Of a stretch of DNA of 64,000 nucleotides, positions 51,630 through 61,592 are shown in pieces. The DNA comes from Gelidibacter salicanalis (GTDB lineage Bacteria > Bacteroidota > Bacteroidia > Flavobacteriales > Flavobacteriaceae). Made by a program: the position numbers and the translations under genes. Under the pieces are notes generated by a model, which saw nothing but the letters and a program-made list of their open reading frames with translations, was not told the DNA's origin and searched no databases. The DNA is taken from positions 62,001 to 126,000 of the forward strand of contig NZ_VORX01000003.1 of assembly GCF_007997285.1 (NCBI RefSeq), given 5' to 3'. Every line of letters starts with the position of its first letter. Within the stretch, counting starts at the first letter, position 1.

Positions 51630-52130
51630 ATGACTACTGAAATCCGAAGTGAAAAACGCGATTTAGTCGAAAGACTAGGAGTGTTTATGGAGCAAAAGGA
51701 ACAATATGCTCCTGTTGCTGCCCGTATTTTATCGCATATTGTTTTAACTGGTAAAGTGGGCACCACCTTTGAAGATTTGGTCACTGATCTTGGTGCTAGC
51801 AAAAGCACGATTTCTACCCATCTCAATCATTTAGCAGATTTAAAGAAAATTGTTTATTTCACAAAACCAGGAGATCGTAAAAAATATTACACCATCAATG
51901 AAGATAGCATCCTTCAAAGTATCGACACTTTAATGGAATCTTGGATGGAACAAAAAGCTTTACATCAAGAAATTAAAATTTACAAGCGGAAAAGCAATGA
52001 TCAAACTGCTGACGGAAGCGTAAAATTTGAACTCGATTTTCATGATAATTACATTCAATTCCTTGAAGAAGTCACTCAATCCGTTTCCACATTAAGATCA
52101 AGAATAATAGAAAAAACCACAAAACTGTAA
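51630..52130 (+). CDS. GbsR/MarR-family transcriptional regulator
   Basis: DNA-binding protein of 166 residues and first gene of the efflux operon. A winged helix-turn-helix (about 30-95) contains VTDLGASKSTISTHLNHLADLKKIVYFTKPGDRKKYY. The arrangement resembles the GbsR/MarR-type regulators found before RND pumps in flavobacteria. Long helices flank the domain and probably form the dimer interface. The likely operator is the palindrome at 51582-51601, so it probably represses its own operon. The pump gene follows after 3 bases. Confidence 0.85.
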   Translation: MTTEIRSEKRDLVERLGVFMEQKEQYAPVAARILSHIVLTGKVGTTFEDLVTDLGASKSTISTHLNHLADLKKIVYFTKPGDRKKYYTINEDSILQSIDTLMESWMEQKALHQEIKIYKRKSNDQTADGSVKFELDFHDNYIQFLEEVTQSVSTLRSRIIEKTTKL

Positions 52131-52133
52131 TAA

Positions 52134-53258
52134 ATGAAAACAATCAAACTCCCTTTAGTATTCGCTTTAAGTATGATCACGCTCTTTATGAGCTGCGGAG
52201 AAAAAGAACAAGCACCACAAGGTCCGCAAGGCCCAATGCCGTTTCAAGTAACCGTAATTCCTCAAAAAACGGTCACTGGTTATACCACCTACCCGACAAG
52301 TATTGAAGGGGTGAATAATAGTGAAGTGCGGGTTAAAATTTCAGGATACATTACAGATGTATTGGTGGACGAAGGTCAGAAAGTAAGAAAAGGGCAAACA
52401 CTTTTTAAATTAGAAACCCAGTCCCTTAACCAGGATGCTGCTGCCGCTAAAGCAAACGTCAATGCTGCCCAGGTAGAAGTTGACAAACTTAAACCTCTAG
52501 TAGAAAAGAACATCATTAGTGACGTTCAATTGGCCACCGCGAAAGCAAAATTGCAGCAAGCCCAAAGCGCTTACAACAGTATTGGCGCCAATATTGACTA
52601 CGGTAATATTAAGAGTCCTGTAGATGGCTACGTGGGTTCCATCAGGCTTCGTAAAGGCTCTTTAGTAAGCCCAAGTAACCAAGAACCTTTAACTACTGTA
52701 TCTGACATCAGTCAAGTGTATGCGTATTTTTCAATGAATGAAAGAGAATATTTAGATTTTATTCAAAATGCAGAAGGCAATACCATTCAAGATAAAATTA
52801 AAAACTTTCCTAAAGTGACTTTAATTTTAGCCAATGGGACTCCTTACGAAAAAGAAGGCACTATTGAAACCATTAACTCTCAAGTGAATGCCAATACTGG
52901 ATCTATTTCTTTCCGTGCCGTGTTTAATAATGATGCGCGCTTATTAACTAATGGTAACAGTGGTAAAATTAGAGTTCCTAAAACCTATACAGATGCTGTA
53001 GTCGTTCCTAAGGAATCTACCTATGAGCAACAAGGCAGCTACTACGTGTATAAAATAGCTGAAGATGATATGGCCGTATCCACACGTATTAGTGTGTCCG
53101 CTGATGTTAATAACATGTATGTGGTTACTGACGGACTTAAACAAGGGGATAAAATTGTTGCCAAAGGTGTCGCAAAATTAAGAGGTGATACTCAAATTAA
53201 ACCTATGGAAATCCCTTTTGATAGCGTCGCAAAACCTATTGAAAAAATATTCAGATAA
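52134..53258 (+). CDS. RND efflux periplasmic adaptor lipoprotein (AcrA/MexA type)
   Basis: Membrane-fusion protein of 374 residues that links the inner-membrane pump to the outer-membrane channel. The lipobox gives Cys21 (FMSC). The biotinyl-lipoyl half-motifs VRVKISGYITDVLVDEGQKV and IKSPVDGYVGSIRLRKGS frame a short alpha-hairpin (about 98-140) rich in Ala and Gln. Beta-barrel and membrane-proximal domains follow. The sequence after Cys21 includes a short Gln-Gly-Pro repeat linker. Confidence 0.93.
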   Translation: MKTIKLPLVFALSMITLFMSCGEKEQAPQGPQGPMPFQVTVIPQKTVTGYTTYPTSIEGVNNSEVRVKISGYITDVLVDEGQKVRKGQTLFKLETQSLNQDAAAAKANVNAAQVEVDKLKPLVEKNIISDVQLATAKAKLQQAQSAYNSIGANIDYGNIKSPVDGYVGSIRLRKGSLVSPSNQEPLTTVSDISQVYAYFSMNEREYLDFIQNAEGNTIQDKIKNFPKVTLILANGTPYEKEGTIETINSQVNANTGSISFRAVFNNDARLLTNGNSGKIRVPKTYTDAVVVPKESTYEQQGSYYVYKIAEDDMAVSTRISVSADVNNMYVVTDGLKQGDKIVAKGVAKLRGDTQIKPMEIPFDSVAKPIEKIFR

Positions 53259-53277
53259 TCCACCAAGATAAGAACTT

Positions 53278-56200
53278 ATGTTAAAGATATTTATTGACAG
53301 ACCAGTACTTTCAACGGTCATCTCCATCATCATTGTGATTTTGGGTTTCCTTGGTCTTACCGCATTACCTATTACGCAATATCCTGATATTGCACCGCCA
53401 ACCATTACAGTTAACGCCACCTATCCTGGAGCGAATGCTGAAACCATTCTACAAAGTGTGATCATCCCTATCGAGGAACAAATTAACGGTGTAGAGGGGA
53501 TGACGTACATCACTTCAAGTGCTTCCAATACCGGAACCGCTTCCATTACGGTATTTTTTGATCAGGATGTAGATCCGGATATTGCTGCAGTTAACGTACA
53601 AAACCGTGTGGCTCGTGCCAACTCGCAATTGCCACAAGCTGTATTACAAACGGGGGTTACCACGTCTAAACAGCAAACGAGTGCCTTAATGTTTATGTCA
53701 TTTTACAGTACAAACCCTGATTATGACGACACCTTTATGCAAAACTATCTCAAAATTAACGTCATCCCGGAATTACAAAGGGTTAATGGGGTTGGAGATG
53801 TAAACGTTTTTGGAGGTAAAGATTACGCCATGCGCATCTGGTTACAGCCTGATAAAATGGCCGCTTATGGCTTAATTCCTACAGATGTTACTGCCGCTTT
53901 GCGGGAACAAAGTTTAGAGGCTGCCGCAGGTTCATTAGGAGAAAATAATGGTGAAGCGTTTAGTTATGTAATTAAATACGGCGGTCGTTTTAAGACCGAA
54001 GCACAGTATAGTGACATTATTATTAAAGCATTAGGCAACGGTCAATTCTTAAAGTTATCAGATGTTGCTGATATTGAACTGGGTGCCCAATCTTATGGCG
54101 GTGGCTCGATAACCAATGGGAATCCTGCAGTTAACATGGGTATTTTCCAAACGAAAGGTTCTAACGCTCGTGATATCATTATTGAAATTGAAAGTAAGTT
54201 AGAAGAGATTAAAGCGAATTTGCCCAAAGGCATTGAAGTCTTTATTCCGTATAACACTAATGAATTCTTGAATGCCTCTATTGAAAAGGTGGTCACCACT
54301 TTGGCAGAGGCCTTCTTATTGGTATTCTTGGTGGTGTTTATCTTCTTACAAGATTTTAGATCGACGTTAATTCCTGCCATCGCAGTACCAGTATCGATTA
54401 TTGGAACATTCTTCTTCCTAAATTTATTCGGCTATTCCATCAACTTATTAACGCTCTTCGCCTTGGTATTGGCCATTGGTATTGTGGTAGATGATGCCAT
54501 TGTGGTAGTTGAAGCGGTGCACGCCAAGATTGATGAAGGTGAGTCTGATCCGAAGAAAGCTACGGTAGAAGCCATGCACGATATTTCAGGAGCGATTATC
54601 TCGATTACCTTAGTAATGTCCGCGGTGTTTATTCCAGTAACCTTTATTAAAGGCCCAACCGGAGTTTTCTATGAGCAATTTGGGGTGACGCTTATTGTAG
54701 CGATTATCATTTCGGCAATTAACGCTCTCACCTTGAGTCCAGCCTTGTGTGCCATTTTCCTTAAAGGACACGATGATAAAAATAACAGTAAGAAAAAAGG
54801 ATTCTTAGGACGCTTTTTTGCTGGCTTCAACAGAGGTTTTGATGCCACAGTTACGAAATACGGAAAATCTGTACATTTCCTATACAGAAATAAATGGGTA
54901 ACCGTGCTCGTATTAATTGCATCCGTTGGAGCTATTTATTGGTCCTCATCTGAATTGAAAACGGGATTCGTACCGGATGAAGATAGAGGAATTGTATTCG
55001 TCAACGTTGAACTTCCAGCAGGTTCTTCAATAGATAGAACCGATCAGGTCAATAAGGATTTATACGATAAATTAATCCAAATTCCTGGTGTAAAAGGTGG
55101 GTCATTGATTAAAGGAAGCAGCTTCTTAGGAGGTGCAGGTAACAACTACGGATTAGGTTTTATCCGTTTAGACGACTTAAAGGATAGAGGAGCTGATTCA
55201 CTTTCCGCCCAAAGTATTACGGGTAAAATGTTTGGTGTGGCTGCGCAAATTCCGGAAGCAAATATTATTTTCTTCTCCCCACCAAGTATCCCAGGTTTTG
55301 GTAACTCTACCGGGGTGGAGCTGAATTTATTAGACCGTTCTGGCGGAAGCTTTACGGATTTGGATAAAGTAACCCAAGAGTTTATTGGGAAATTATCACA
55401 GCGTCCGGAGATTCAATATGCACAATCTTCATTTAACACCAAATATCCGCAGTACGAGATTGATCTTAATGCCGAGTTGGCAAAAGAATTAGGCGTGCCT
55501 ATTAGTGACATCTTTTCAACCTTACAAGGGTATATTGGAAGTATATTTGCGGCAGATTTCTCAAGATTTGGGAAGCAATACCGGGTATACGTCCAAGCCT
55601 TACCTGAAGACCGAGCTCAAGAGAGCGATTTAGGGAAGTTGTACGTGCGTACCAGCACCGGAGAGATGACGCCAATTACGACATTTGTAAATTTGAAACG
55701 TGTGTACGGACCACAATCCGTAACCCGATTCAACTTGTTCAACTCCGTAACCCTAAACGCGGCTATCGCTCCTGGATATAGTTCAGGTGACGCCATTAAA
55801 GCGGTTGATGAAGTTGCGCAAACCTTGCCTGCAAATTACACCACAGCCTATTCTGGTCTGACCCGAGAGGAAGTGAGTGCAGGTAACCAAACCACGACCA
55901 TTTTTATTCTGTCGCTCGTTTTTGTGTATTTCTTATTGGCAGCACAGTATGAAAGTTATTTAACGCCTTTCTCTGTATTATTATCATTGCCATTAGGTGT
56001 CTTTGGAGCTTACTTTGTAACCCAACTTACAGGGTTGCAAAACAACATTTATTTCCAGATTGCATTAATTATGCTACTCGGTCTGTTGGCCAAGAATGCG
56101 ATTTTAATTGTGGAGTTCGCGTTGCAGCGACGTCGAAACGGAGAATCGCTGTTAGAAGCGGCCATTAATGGTGCTGAAGCGCGTTTACGACCTATTTTAA

Positions 56201-56430
56201 TGACCTCATTCGCGTTTATCTTAGGATTATCGCCCTTGGTGTTTGCAAACGGCGTAGGTGCAGCAGGTAACCGTTCCATTGGTACGGGAGCTGTAGGAGG
56301 CTTATTGATAGGAACCATCCTTGGGGTATTCGTTATTCCAATCCTGTTCATATTTTTCCAATGGTTACAAGAGAAAATATCTGGAGCACCACAACCAAAA
56401 GTAGAACTTAAAGAAGAATCAAACTCATGA
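53278..56430 (+). CDS. RND multidrug efflux pump (AcrB/MexB type)
   Basis: Proton-driven inner-membrane exporter of 1050 residues of the HAE1 subfamily. The opening MLKIFIDRPVLSTVISIIIV is typical. The proton-relay residues Asp405 and Asp406 (in GIVVDDAIVVVEAV, TM4) and Lys939 (GLLAKNAIL, TM10) are all present, so it should be active. The two large periplasmic loops carry the substrate and funnel domains. Substrates are predicted to be hydrophobic drugs, dyes or detergents. It overlaps the channel gene by 4 bases. Confidence 0.95.
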   Translation: MLKIFIDRPVLSTVISIIIVILGFLGLTALPITQYPDIAPPTITVNATYPGANAETILQSVIIPIEEQINGVEGMTYITSSASNTGTASITVFFDQDVDPDIAAVNVQNRVARANSQLPQAVLQTGVTTSKQQTSALMFMSFYSTNPDYDDTFMQNYLKINVIPELQRVNGVGDVNVFGGKDYAMRIWLQPDKMAAYGLIPTDVTAALREQSLEAAAGSLGENNGEAFSYVIKYGGRFKTEAQYSDIIIKALGNGQFLKLSDVADIELGAQSYGGGSITNGNPAVNMGIFQTKGSNARDIIIEIESKLEEIKANLPKGIEVFIPYNTNEFLNASIEKVVTTLAEAFLLVFLVVFIFLQDFRSTLIPAIAVPVSIIGTFFFLNLFGYSINLLTLFALVLAIGIVVDDAIVVVEAVHAKIDEGESDPKKATVEAMHDISGAIISITLVMSAVFIPVTFIKGPTGVFYEQFGVTLIVAIIISAINALTLSPALCAIFLKGHDDKNNSKKKGFLGRFFAGFNRGFDATVTKYGKSVHFLYRNKWVTVLVLIASVGAIYWSSSELKTGFVPDEDRGIVFVNVELPAGSSIDRTDQVNKDLYDKLIQIPGVKGGSLIKGSSFLGGAGNNYGLGFIRLDDLKDRGADSLSAQSITGKMFGVAAQIPEANIIFFSPPSIPGFGNSTGVELNLLDRSGGSFTDLDKVTQEFIGKLSQRPEIQYAQSSFNTKYPQYEIDLNAELAKELGVPISDIFSTLQGYIGSIFAADFSRFGKQYRVYVQALPEDRAQESDLGKLYVRTSTGEMTPITTFVNLKRVYGPQSVTRFNLFNSVTLNAAIAPGYSSGDAIKAVDEVAQTLPANYTTAYSGLTREEVSAGNQTTTIFILSLVFVYFLLAAQYESYLTPFSVLLSLPLGVFGAYFVTQLTGLQNNIYFQIALIMLLGLLAKNAILIVEFALQRRRNGESLLEAAINGAEARLRPILMTSFAFILGLSPLVFANGVGAAGNRSIGTGAVGGLLIGTILGVFVIPILFIFFQWLQEKISGAPQPKVELKEESNS

Positions 56431-57854
56431 TAGCAATTTTTAAAACCCGCACCGTTAAGTATATGCTTATGCTGACCGTTTCAGCATTTACCCTGCAAAG
56501 TTGTTTTGTAGCAAAAGACTATACACGTCCAGAAGTAGAGGAAACTGAAAATCTGTACAGAACAGATGCCTTACCAACGGACAGCCTTTCTATGGCTGAC
56601 ATGTCCTGGAAGGAACTGTTTAATGACCCCTATTTGGTTCAGTATATTGAAGAAGGCCTTCAAAATAATATCGACATCCGTGTCGCCATTCAACAAGTAT
56701 TAGCGGCAGAAGCCTATGCAAAACAAGGCAAGGCAGGTTTTTTACCGACCCTTGGCGCCAATGCCAGTGCCAACAGATCTTATTTTTCTGATAATGGCCA
56801 ACAAGGCGCCCAATTTACTGGTAGTGGAAAAGATCATATAGATCAATTTCAGCTGGGTGGCAATGTATCTTGGGAAGCTGATATCTGGGGAAAAATACGC
56901 AGTAACAAGCGCGCAACCGATGCAGATTATCTAAGAACTGTGGCCGCACATCAAGCGGTAAAATCGCGCTTGGTGGCTGATATTGCCGCAACGTACTACC
57001 AACTGCTAGCTTTAGATGCGCAGTTGGATATTACGGAAAAAACCATTGCTATAAGAGACAGCAGTGTCAGTACCATTAAAATCCTAAAAGACGCTGGGAA
57101 TGTGACCCAAGTGGCTGTTGATCAAAATATTGCTCAGTACAATAACGCAAGAGCTTTACAAGTGGATTTAGAAACTGCAATTTTTCAAACAGAAAATACC
57201 TTGAGTATTTTATTGGGGCAACAACCTCAACAGTATGAGCGCAGTATGTTAGATGAACAAGAATTACAATCGGACATCAAATTAGGGGTGCCTTCAACGT
57301 TGTTGCGCAACCGTCCTGATGTTATTGCTGCGGAGTACAATTTGGTCAGAGCTTTTGAAATGACCAATGTAGCGCGTAGTAATTTCTATCCGTCATTGAC
57401 CTTGACTGCTGGAGGAGGATTTCAAAGCTTGCAATTGGATGAACTGGTAAGTACGAGTTCCTTGTTTGCGAACATTGTTGGCGGATTGGCACAACCAATC
57501 TTTAACCAGCGAAAAATCAGAACCCAAAAAGAAGTTGCTGATGCGCAACAAGAACAAGCCTTATTGGAGTTTAAACGCTCCTTATTGATTGCAGGTAATG
57601 AAGTGTCTAACGCGCTGTATGCTTACAACCAAGAAACCAAAAAGTTTGAATTCCGCGAGTTGGAAGTTGAAGCTTTAAGAAATGCTGAAAATAATTCTAT
57701 GGAATTATTGAAAAACGGCTATGCCAATTATTTAGACTTATTGATTTCGAGACAAAGCGCATTGAGTTCTGAATTAAACATGATTGACAGCAAATTACAA
57801 CAGTTGTTGACTATTGTTGATTTATACGAAGCCCTTGGTGGTGGTTGGAAATAA
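56427..57854 (+). CDS. Outer-membrane efflux channel (NodT/OprM family)
   Basis: A TolC-like protein of 475 residues: lipobox LQSC (Cys26), then a double repeat of the outer-membrane efflux protein domain, with coiled-coil segments (AEAYAKQGKAGFLPTLGANAS; NVTQVAVDQNIAQYNNARAL). It completes the tripartite pump with the two preceding genes. The start overlaps the pump stop codon (ATGA). Confidence 0.94.
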   Translation: MIAIFKTRTVKYMLMLTVSAFTLQSCFVAKDYTRPEVEETENLYRTDALPTDSLSMADMSWKELFNDPYLVQYIEEGLQNNIDIRVAIQQVLAAEAYAKQGKAGFLPTLGANASANRSYFSDNGQQGAQFTGSGKDHIDQFQLGGNVSWEADIWGKIRSNKRATDADYLRTVAAHQAVKSRLVADIAATYYQLLALDAQLDITEKTIAIRDSSVSTIKILKDAGNVTQVAVDQNIAQYNNARALQVDLETAIFQTENTLSILLGQQPQQYERSMLDEQELQSDIKLGVPSTLLRNRPDVIAAEYNLVRAFEMTNVARSNFYPSLTLTAGGGFQSLQLDELVSTSSLFANIVGGLAQPIFNQRKIRTQKEVADAQQEQALLEFKRSLLIAGNEVSNALYAYNQETKKFEFRELEVEALRNAENNSMELLKNGYANYLDLLISRQSALSSELNMIDSKLQQLLTIVDLYEALGGGWK

Positions 57855-57865
57855 TTGAGAATGGC

Positions 57866-58471
57866 ATGACCACAAAATCGGATCTTTTGGAATGCTCAAT
57901 TTTAAACTTTACCCAGTTTGGAAGTAAAGGTTTTACTTTAGACGAACTGGCGAGTTCATTGGGCATTTCAAAAAAGACGATTTATAAATATTTTGACACT
58001 AAGGAAGACTTAGTATCTCAGAGTTTGTCTTTTTTATTGGATAAATACCGTGTTGAAATAACTGCTATTGTTAATGATGCCACGACAGACGCCATTGAAA
58101 AGATCATCCTGATCTACAAAAAAGGATTTGCATACCTAAAACATTTTAAGCCGTCCTTCTTATTCGGCATTAAAAAATACTACCCAAAGGCCGATAAGGT
58201 CTTTAGCGATTTTTCAGATGAATTGGTGCATGGCACCATTTTCTCTTTATTAACCGAAGCGAAGACCTTAGGACTTCTAAAAGAGGTGATTCAGATAGAC
58301 TTAGTATGTCATCTTTACTTTTTACGACTTGACAACATCGCCTTCAAAAACGACAATCTTTTTGATTTATATTCAAACGATGTTATCCTGCAGCACTTAA
58401 TTATTGTAAATCTGAGAGGAATTGTAGTGGATAGTTATAACAATCGTTTTTTCTATCTGGACAAAGAGTAG
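57866..58471 (+). CDS. TetR/AcrR-family regulator
   Basis: A protein of 201 residues from the ATG at 57866 (MTTKSDLLECSILNF); TTG 21 bases earlier is less likely. The N-terminal helix-turn-helix is FTLDELASSLGISKKTIYKYFDTKEDLV (about 24-51). The C-terminal helical ligand-binding half has no recognised ligand. It is the last gene of the efflux operon, a position suggesting an additional control level or a different target. Three hairpin repeats follow. Confidence 0.88.
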   Translation: MTTKSDLLECSILNFTQFGSKGFTLDELASSLGISKKTIYKYFDTKEDLVSQSLSFLLDKYRVEITAIVNDATTDAIEKIILIYKKGFAYLKHFKPSFLFGIKKYYPKADKVFSDFSDELVHGTIFSLLTEAKTLGLLKEVIQIDLVCHLYFLRLDNIAFKNDNLFDLYSNDVILQHLIIVNLRGIVVDSYNNRFFYLDKE

Positions 58472-58540
58472 GATCTGAAAGAATTATTCTTGGTAAAAAA
58501 ATCATTCATTTCTGGTTAAGAGTGTCAAAATAGGCAAAGA

Positions 58541-58650
58541 TTATTGTTGGTGGAAAACACCAACAATGGCAATAATCTTATTGTTGGTGGAAAACACCAA
58601 CAATGGCAATAATCTATTGTTGATGGAGAACACCAACAATAGCAATAATG
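58541..58650 (+). repeat. Three tandem 37-bp hairpin units after tetR
   Basis: Units at 58541-58577, 58578-58614 (identical) and 58615-58650 (a few differences, one base shorter). Each contains a perfect stem ATTGTTGGTG with CACCAACAAT around a GAAAA loop; the third has GATG and GAGAA with one mismatch. The outer bases GATTATTG and CAATAATC can also pair. There are no spacers, so it is not a CRISPR array. Confidence 0.9.
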
Positions 58651-58707
58651 AATTTAATTAAATTATTCTCTCATTTTTTTATATGGCATCGAGGAAGTTT
58701 CGCCGTT

Positions 58708-59424
58708 CTACTCATTTTTTAGATATGCTTCTAAATCGATCTCATCAACATCTCTGAACGTCCCGATAAGGTTGCCATTTTGATCAATTACCAAGGTTGA
58801 TGGAAATCTTGAAATGGCATATTTCTCTATAAAATTGCGGCCATCTGCCACCAAAGCAAAATTTGAATCTTCACGATCAAAACCTTTCTTTACATTACTC
58901 TCAGAATCATTAAATATGAGAATTGCCTTCACTACATCTTTATGATCTAAAGCGTTTATTTTATCATCTAATTCCTGAATTTCGTGCTTTTTAAATCTGA
59001 AGGTTGTGGCTTCCATTTCAAACCTGAGAATAACTAGTTTACCTTTTAAGTTAGAAAGCTCAATAGTCTCATTAGTTATGGTTTGCAATTTAAAATTTGG
59101 AAAGTCGCCTTTATGATACGAATCCAAAAATGTATCAGTCACGCCACCTTTCCGATTAGGATCATACAAATACCGTGTGATGTTTCCCGCATTATCAATT
59201 ACTCTCTCAAGAAATAGGTTTGGATTTTCCTCTATGAGCTTGTAAAAATTCTCCTCCGGCACTTGGGTATCTGTTCCTTTGTAATACACTTTAGATACAT
59301 GAAAATCCGTGTCTACATACGACTTTGTATGTTGTATGCCAATACTGTCTTGCTGACCATAAGTTGGCATATTAGGCATCAACAGTAACATTAAAATTAT
59401 AACTAGGCTTTTCTTCATTGTCAT
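58708..59424 (-). CDS. Secreted thioredoxin-fold protein lacking cysteines
   Basis: A protein of 238 residues with a signal peptide (to about 24). The second half follows the TlpA/AhpC pattern: FPNFKLQTITNETIELSNLKGKLVILRF, then FPSTLVIDQNGNLIGTF with the cis-Pro position. The place of the catalytic CxxC is taken by MEATTFRF, and the whole protein has no Cys, so it cannot be a redox enzyme by the usual mechanism. It may be a structural or ligand-binding relative. A possible internal start (MKKSLV) lies two codons in. Confidence 0.82.
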   Translation of the reverse strand: MTMKKSLVIILMLLLMPNMPTYGQQDSIGIQHTKSYVDTDFHVSKVYYKGTDTQVPEENFYKLIEENPNLFLERVIDNAGNITRYLYDPNRKGGVTDTFLDSYHKGDFPNFKLQTITNETIELSNLKGKLVILRFEMEATTFRFKKHEIQELDDKINALDHKDVVKAILIFNDSESNVKKGFDREDSNFALVADGRNFIEKYAISRFPSTLVIDQNGNLIGTFRDVDEIDLEAYLKNE

Positions 59425-59595
59425 TAAATTTTATTGATCATTAGAAATCTTATCTAAGATAGAGACACAAATTTTGATGGTATTGAAGACAATTTCGGTT
59501 TTTTTTTTCGAAAAATCAGTACGGAAAGCAACATTCCTTATAAAATAGTAACTTTACGACGTAATTAAAACACATCCTCATTTGCAGGAATTCAC

Positions 59596-59991
59596 ATGAA
59601 AAAAGACATCCAAATTCCAGAAGTTGAAGGCGTACATGTAGCGGTGGTTAACGAATACAATGACATTTACAAAACCCAAGATTGGAATGCCTATATCATT
59701 AACGACAAAGACGTCGATTTAGAAGTGGTGCTGATTGTCACCAGTGGATATTCAGACAAAAAAATGACGTCCATCTTCAGAAAAAAATTAGACGCCCTGC
59801 CTAAAAAAAGTTATGCTAAAATTGAGCTGATGCAAGAGGAGTTATTTGCACTAAATAATGAATTTAGAGTCACGTTTTTTGTGGGGAATACCATGTATGA
59901 AAAGACTTATCTCTTCAGAAAAAACACGATCAATGAAAAAGCTTTGCAGACCATTCCTTTAATGACCGTAAAAGGAGTACTGGTAAAATAA
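59596..59991 (+). CDS. Small conserved protein of unknown function
   Basis: A protein of 131 residues with strong alternating strands (VHVAVVNEYND, NAYIINDKDVDLEVVLIVTSGY, FRVTFFVGNTMYEK), suggesting a small beta-sandwich. No signal peptide or motif is seen and I do not recognise a named family. An octamer TAACTTTA close to a -7 box precedes it. It is convergent with gpsA. Confidence 0.75.
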   Translation: MKKDIQIPEVEGVHVAVVNEYNDIYKTQDWNAYIINDKDVDLEVVLIVTSGYSDKKMTSIFRKKLDALPKKSYAKIELMQEELFALNNEFRVTFFVGNTMYEKTYLFRKNTINEKALQTIPLMTVKGVLVK

Positions 59992-59997
59992 TAAAGT

Positions 59998-60020
59998 TCC
60001 TGCCTCAGCAGGACCTTTTG
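59998..60020 (+). terminator. Weak terminator after the gene at 59596
   Basis: A 6-bp stem (TCCTGC with GCAGGA, 59998-60013) with a 4-base loop, followed by CCTTTTG. Confidence 0.5.
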
Positions 60021-60064
60021 TGTTATAATAAGCCCATTCTTTATTGGAGGCGTCGGACTTTATA

Positions 60065-61066
60065 TTAATCCAATTTATCCGTAAGTTTCTGAAAGGTACG
60101 TTTCGGATCTTTGTCTTCATATAGTATTTGATAAACGGCATTGATGATGGGCAGCTTATCAATGTCTTCACTCTTTTTAGTGAGTTTATAAGCACTTTTA
60201 GCGGCATAATAGCCTTCCGCCACCATATTCATTTCCATTTGTGCAGATTTAACCGTATAACCCTTCCCAATCATATTACCAAACATTCGGTTACGTGAAA
60301 AGAGCGAATACCCTGTGACCAACAAATCACCTAAATATGCGGAATCATTAATATTCCGTTTCATTTTGTGGCGTTTCTTGATAAACCGTTTCATTTCGCG
60401 AATGGCATTACTCATCAAAACACTCTGAAAATTATCGCCATACCCCAAACCGTGAGCAATTCCAGCAGCGATGGCGTAAATATTCTTAAGCATTACAGCA
60501 TATTCAATGCCCACAACATCATCGCTGGTTGAGGTTTTAATATAATCGCTTGCCAACGTTTTGGCAATGGCCTTGGCTTTAGTTTCATCGGCACAGGCAA
60601 TGGTTAAATAGGATAGGCGCTCTAAAGCCACCTCTTCCGCATGACAAGGCCCTGCAATAACTGCTGTGTTTTCAAAAGGCACATCATAGACATCATGAAA
60701 ATGTTCGCCCACCAATTTTCCAGTTTCAGGCATGATGCCTTTAACTGCTGAAACAATGATCTTATCTTTAACATCCGCAGTTAGTTTCGATAATTCGCCA
60801 TGAATAAATGCTGACGGAATCACAAAAATGAGCACGTCAGCATAGGCTGCCATGTCATTAATGTCATTGCTCAATTTTAACTGGGACGTTTTAAATTCTA
60901 CAGAGCTTAAATAACTCGGATTGTGTTGTTCCTTTAATAAATGTTCTTTTATGTAGGTGCTACGCATATACCAACCCACTTCATCAAGATTTTCGCAAAG
61001 CATTTTCACAATGGCCGTTGCCCAACTTCCTGATCCAAAAACAGCATATTTTGTAGGTGTATCCAT
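60065..61066 (-). CDS. gpsA: Glycerol-3-phosphate dehydrogenase (NAD(P)+)
   Basis: Makes sn-glycerol 3-phosphate from dihydroxyacetone phosphate for phospholipid synthesis. It has 333 residues. The N-terminal motif VFGSGSWATAI binds NAD(P), and the catalytic Lys of the conserved segment AVMLKNIYAIAAGIAHGLGYGDN is present. The C-terminal substrate helix region RFIKKRHKMKRN is basic. The upstream -7 box candidate TATTTTTG (61089-61096) supports the start. Confidence 0.95.
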   Translation of the reverse strand: MDTPTKYAVFGSGSWATAIVKMLCENLDEVGWYMRSTYIKEHLLKEQHNPSYLSSVEFKTSQLKLSNDINDMAAYADVLIFVIPSAFIHGELSKLTADVKDKIIVSAVKGIMPETGKLVGEHFHDVYDVPFENTAVIAGPCHAEEVALERLSYLTIACADETKAKAIAKTLASDYIKTSTSDDVVGIEYAVMLKNIYAIAAGIAHGLGYGDNFQSVLMSNAIREMKRFIKKRHKMKRNINDSAYLGDLLVTGYSLFSRNRMFGNMIGKGYTVKSAQMEMNMVAEGYYAAKSAYKLTKKSEDIDKLPIINAVYQILYEDKDPKRTFQKLTDKLD

Positions 61067-61088
61067 AAGTTTTTTAATTAAATGAATT

Positions 61089-61096
61089 CAAAAATA
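61089..61096 (-). promoter_or_regulatory. -7 box of gpsA
   Basis: TATTTTTG on the minus strand matches TAnnTTTG and ends 22 bases before the ATG. No clear -33 element is seen at the usual distance. Confidence 0.4.
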
Positions 61097-61592
61097 CACA
61101 AATAAAATGTGATTCCATTTCAAAACCTCGAGCTCCAAACCTTTTGGCAGGTGTTTTAAAAACTATCAAAGTGCAATCTTAAAATTGCACGATTATAATC
61201 ATACATCTATTTAAAATTTTCGTTCACTTTAAGTGATGATTCTAAATTGGTTACTGTCATTTCGGATGATTTGAAGATAGGCCATCCCCAAGTTTAACTT
61301 AATTCGATCCTTAAATTTAAAGGTTCGAAGGTTGTTAATGTTCCGAATAATGACTTTTATGAGTTAAAGAATGCCAACAGCAATTCGCATTAAAAAACAT
61401 TAACATTAGATTATGATTATTTTGACAATGAACTTTTAAAGTTGAGCGTTATTAATGATCAGGAGATATCTCCAATATATTATAAATGCGACACAAAAAC
61501 CTGCAGACGATTCCAGCGCCAAGAAAATGCTAGAAATTCAGAAAAACGAGAGCAGTAAACCGCAAAGACTGATAACTTAAGAGAAAAACTAG

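Noticed and set aside
58541-58650. CRISPR array
   Set aside because: The units are directly adjacent, without spacers, and no cas gene is present in the window.
61455-61580. 41-codon frame before the orphan terminator as a gene
   Set aside because: No clear promoter or homology; mentioned only as part of the possible orphan transcript.
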